The notes below the pieces were generated by a model. It was not told the DNA's origin and did not search any database. It saw only the letters and a list, made by a program, of their open reading frames with translations. From the NCBI GenBank assembly GCA_937927435.1, contig CALBDW010000072.1, positions 1 to 6,103 of the forward strand: a stretch of DNA of 6,103 nucleotides, given 5' to 3'. Below are positions 6,020 to 6,103 of the stretch, piece after piece. This DNA comes from an uncultured Bdellovibrionales bacterium. GTDB lineage: Bacteria > Bdellovibrionota > Bdellovibrionia > Bdellovibrionales > JAMPXM01. Position 1 is the stretch's first letter. Each line of letters opens with the position of its first letter. The position numbers and the translations under genes were made by a program.

Positions 6020-6103
6020 TCACAAATCCTTCAGCGCCTTGCCGAATGTCGGCGCATGTTCTATTTCTAAGTCTTCGTTAAACGTACTAATCCACTGGTT
6101 TTC
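6020..6103 (-). CDS. 3' end of an unidentified upstream gene (partial)
   Basis: An open frame from the window edge to a TGA at 6022-6020 encodes 27 residues, ending HAPTFGKALKDL. Its stop is separated by one base from the GTG start of the first ATPase, whose Shine-Dalgarno lies inside this frame. That arrangement matches the tight coupling of the rest of the operon and is the main reason to call it a gene end. The fragment is too short to name: it shows no membrane segment and no motif I recognise. It might be another component of the lipid transporter or an unrelated gene. Confidence 0.55.
   Translation of the reverse strand, partial: ENQWISTFNEDLEIEHAPTFGKALKDL

Overview
The window is compact, gene-dense bacterial DNA of roughly even base composition from a Gram-negative (diderm) organism. 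The evidence is a complete Mla/Mce-type lipid transporter, a Sec-type secreted protein, Tad-type (T2SF) membrane proteins and canonical Shine-Dalgarno sites. A tiny Lys/Ala-rich H1-tail-like protein and the general gene style fit Bdellovibrio-like or other deltaproteobacterial lineages. That placement is an inference; no rRNA or marker gene is present.

Right part (6103 to 2174, minus strand): the 3' end of an unidentified gene is followed by a tightly packed five-gene operon. Its order is ABC ATPase A, ABC ATPase B, MlaE-family permease A, MlaE-family permease B, and an MCE-domain (MlaD-like) membrane-anchored protein. Junctions are 4-base overlaps, 1-base overlaps or gaps of a few bases, which suggests translational coupling; only the last gene may start after a 32-base gap. 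Together they should form an inner-membrane machine moving lipid between the inner membrane and the periplasm/outer membrane. Both ATPase and permease are duplicated and diverged. The non-consensus ATPase residues all fall into one of the two composite ATP sites, so a heterodimer with one consensus and one degenerate site is predicted.

Middle (1725 to 2173): a 254-base intergenic region leads into a 37-residue Lys/Ala/Thr-rich basic protein gene on the plus strand (1979-2092). It has a plausible sigma70-type promoter, a 25-base palindrome near the predicted transcription start, an excellent ribosome binding site and a strong intrinsic terminator. This terminator lies between it and the convergent end of the transporter operon.

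Left part (1724 to 101, minus strand): a three-gene operon divergent from the basic-protein gene encodes a TadB-like protein, a short TadC-like protein and a small exported cysteine-containing protein of unknown function. No TadA ATPase or other pilus gene is seen within the window.

Extreme left (9-60): three tandem copies of a 16-base unit. These may be the end of an insertion sequence lying outside the window. The rest of bases 1-100 shows nothing else recognisable.
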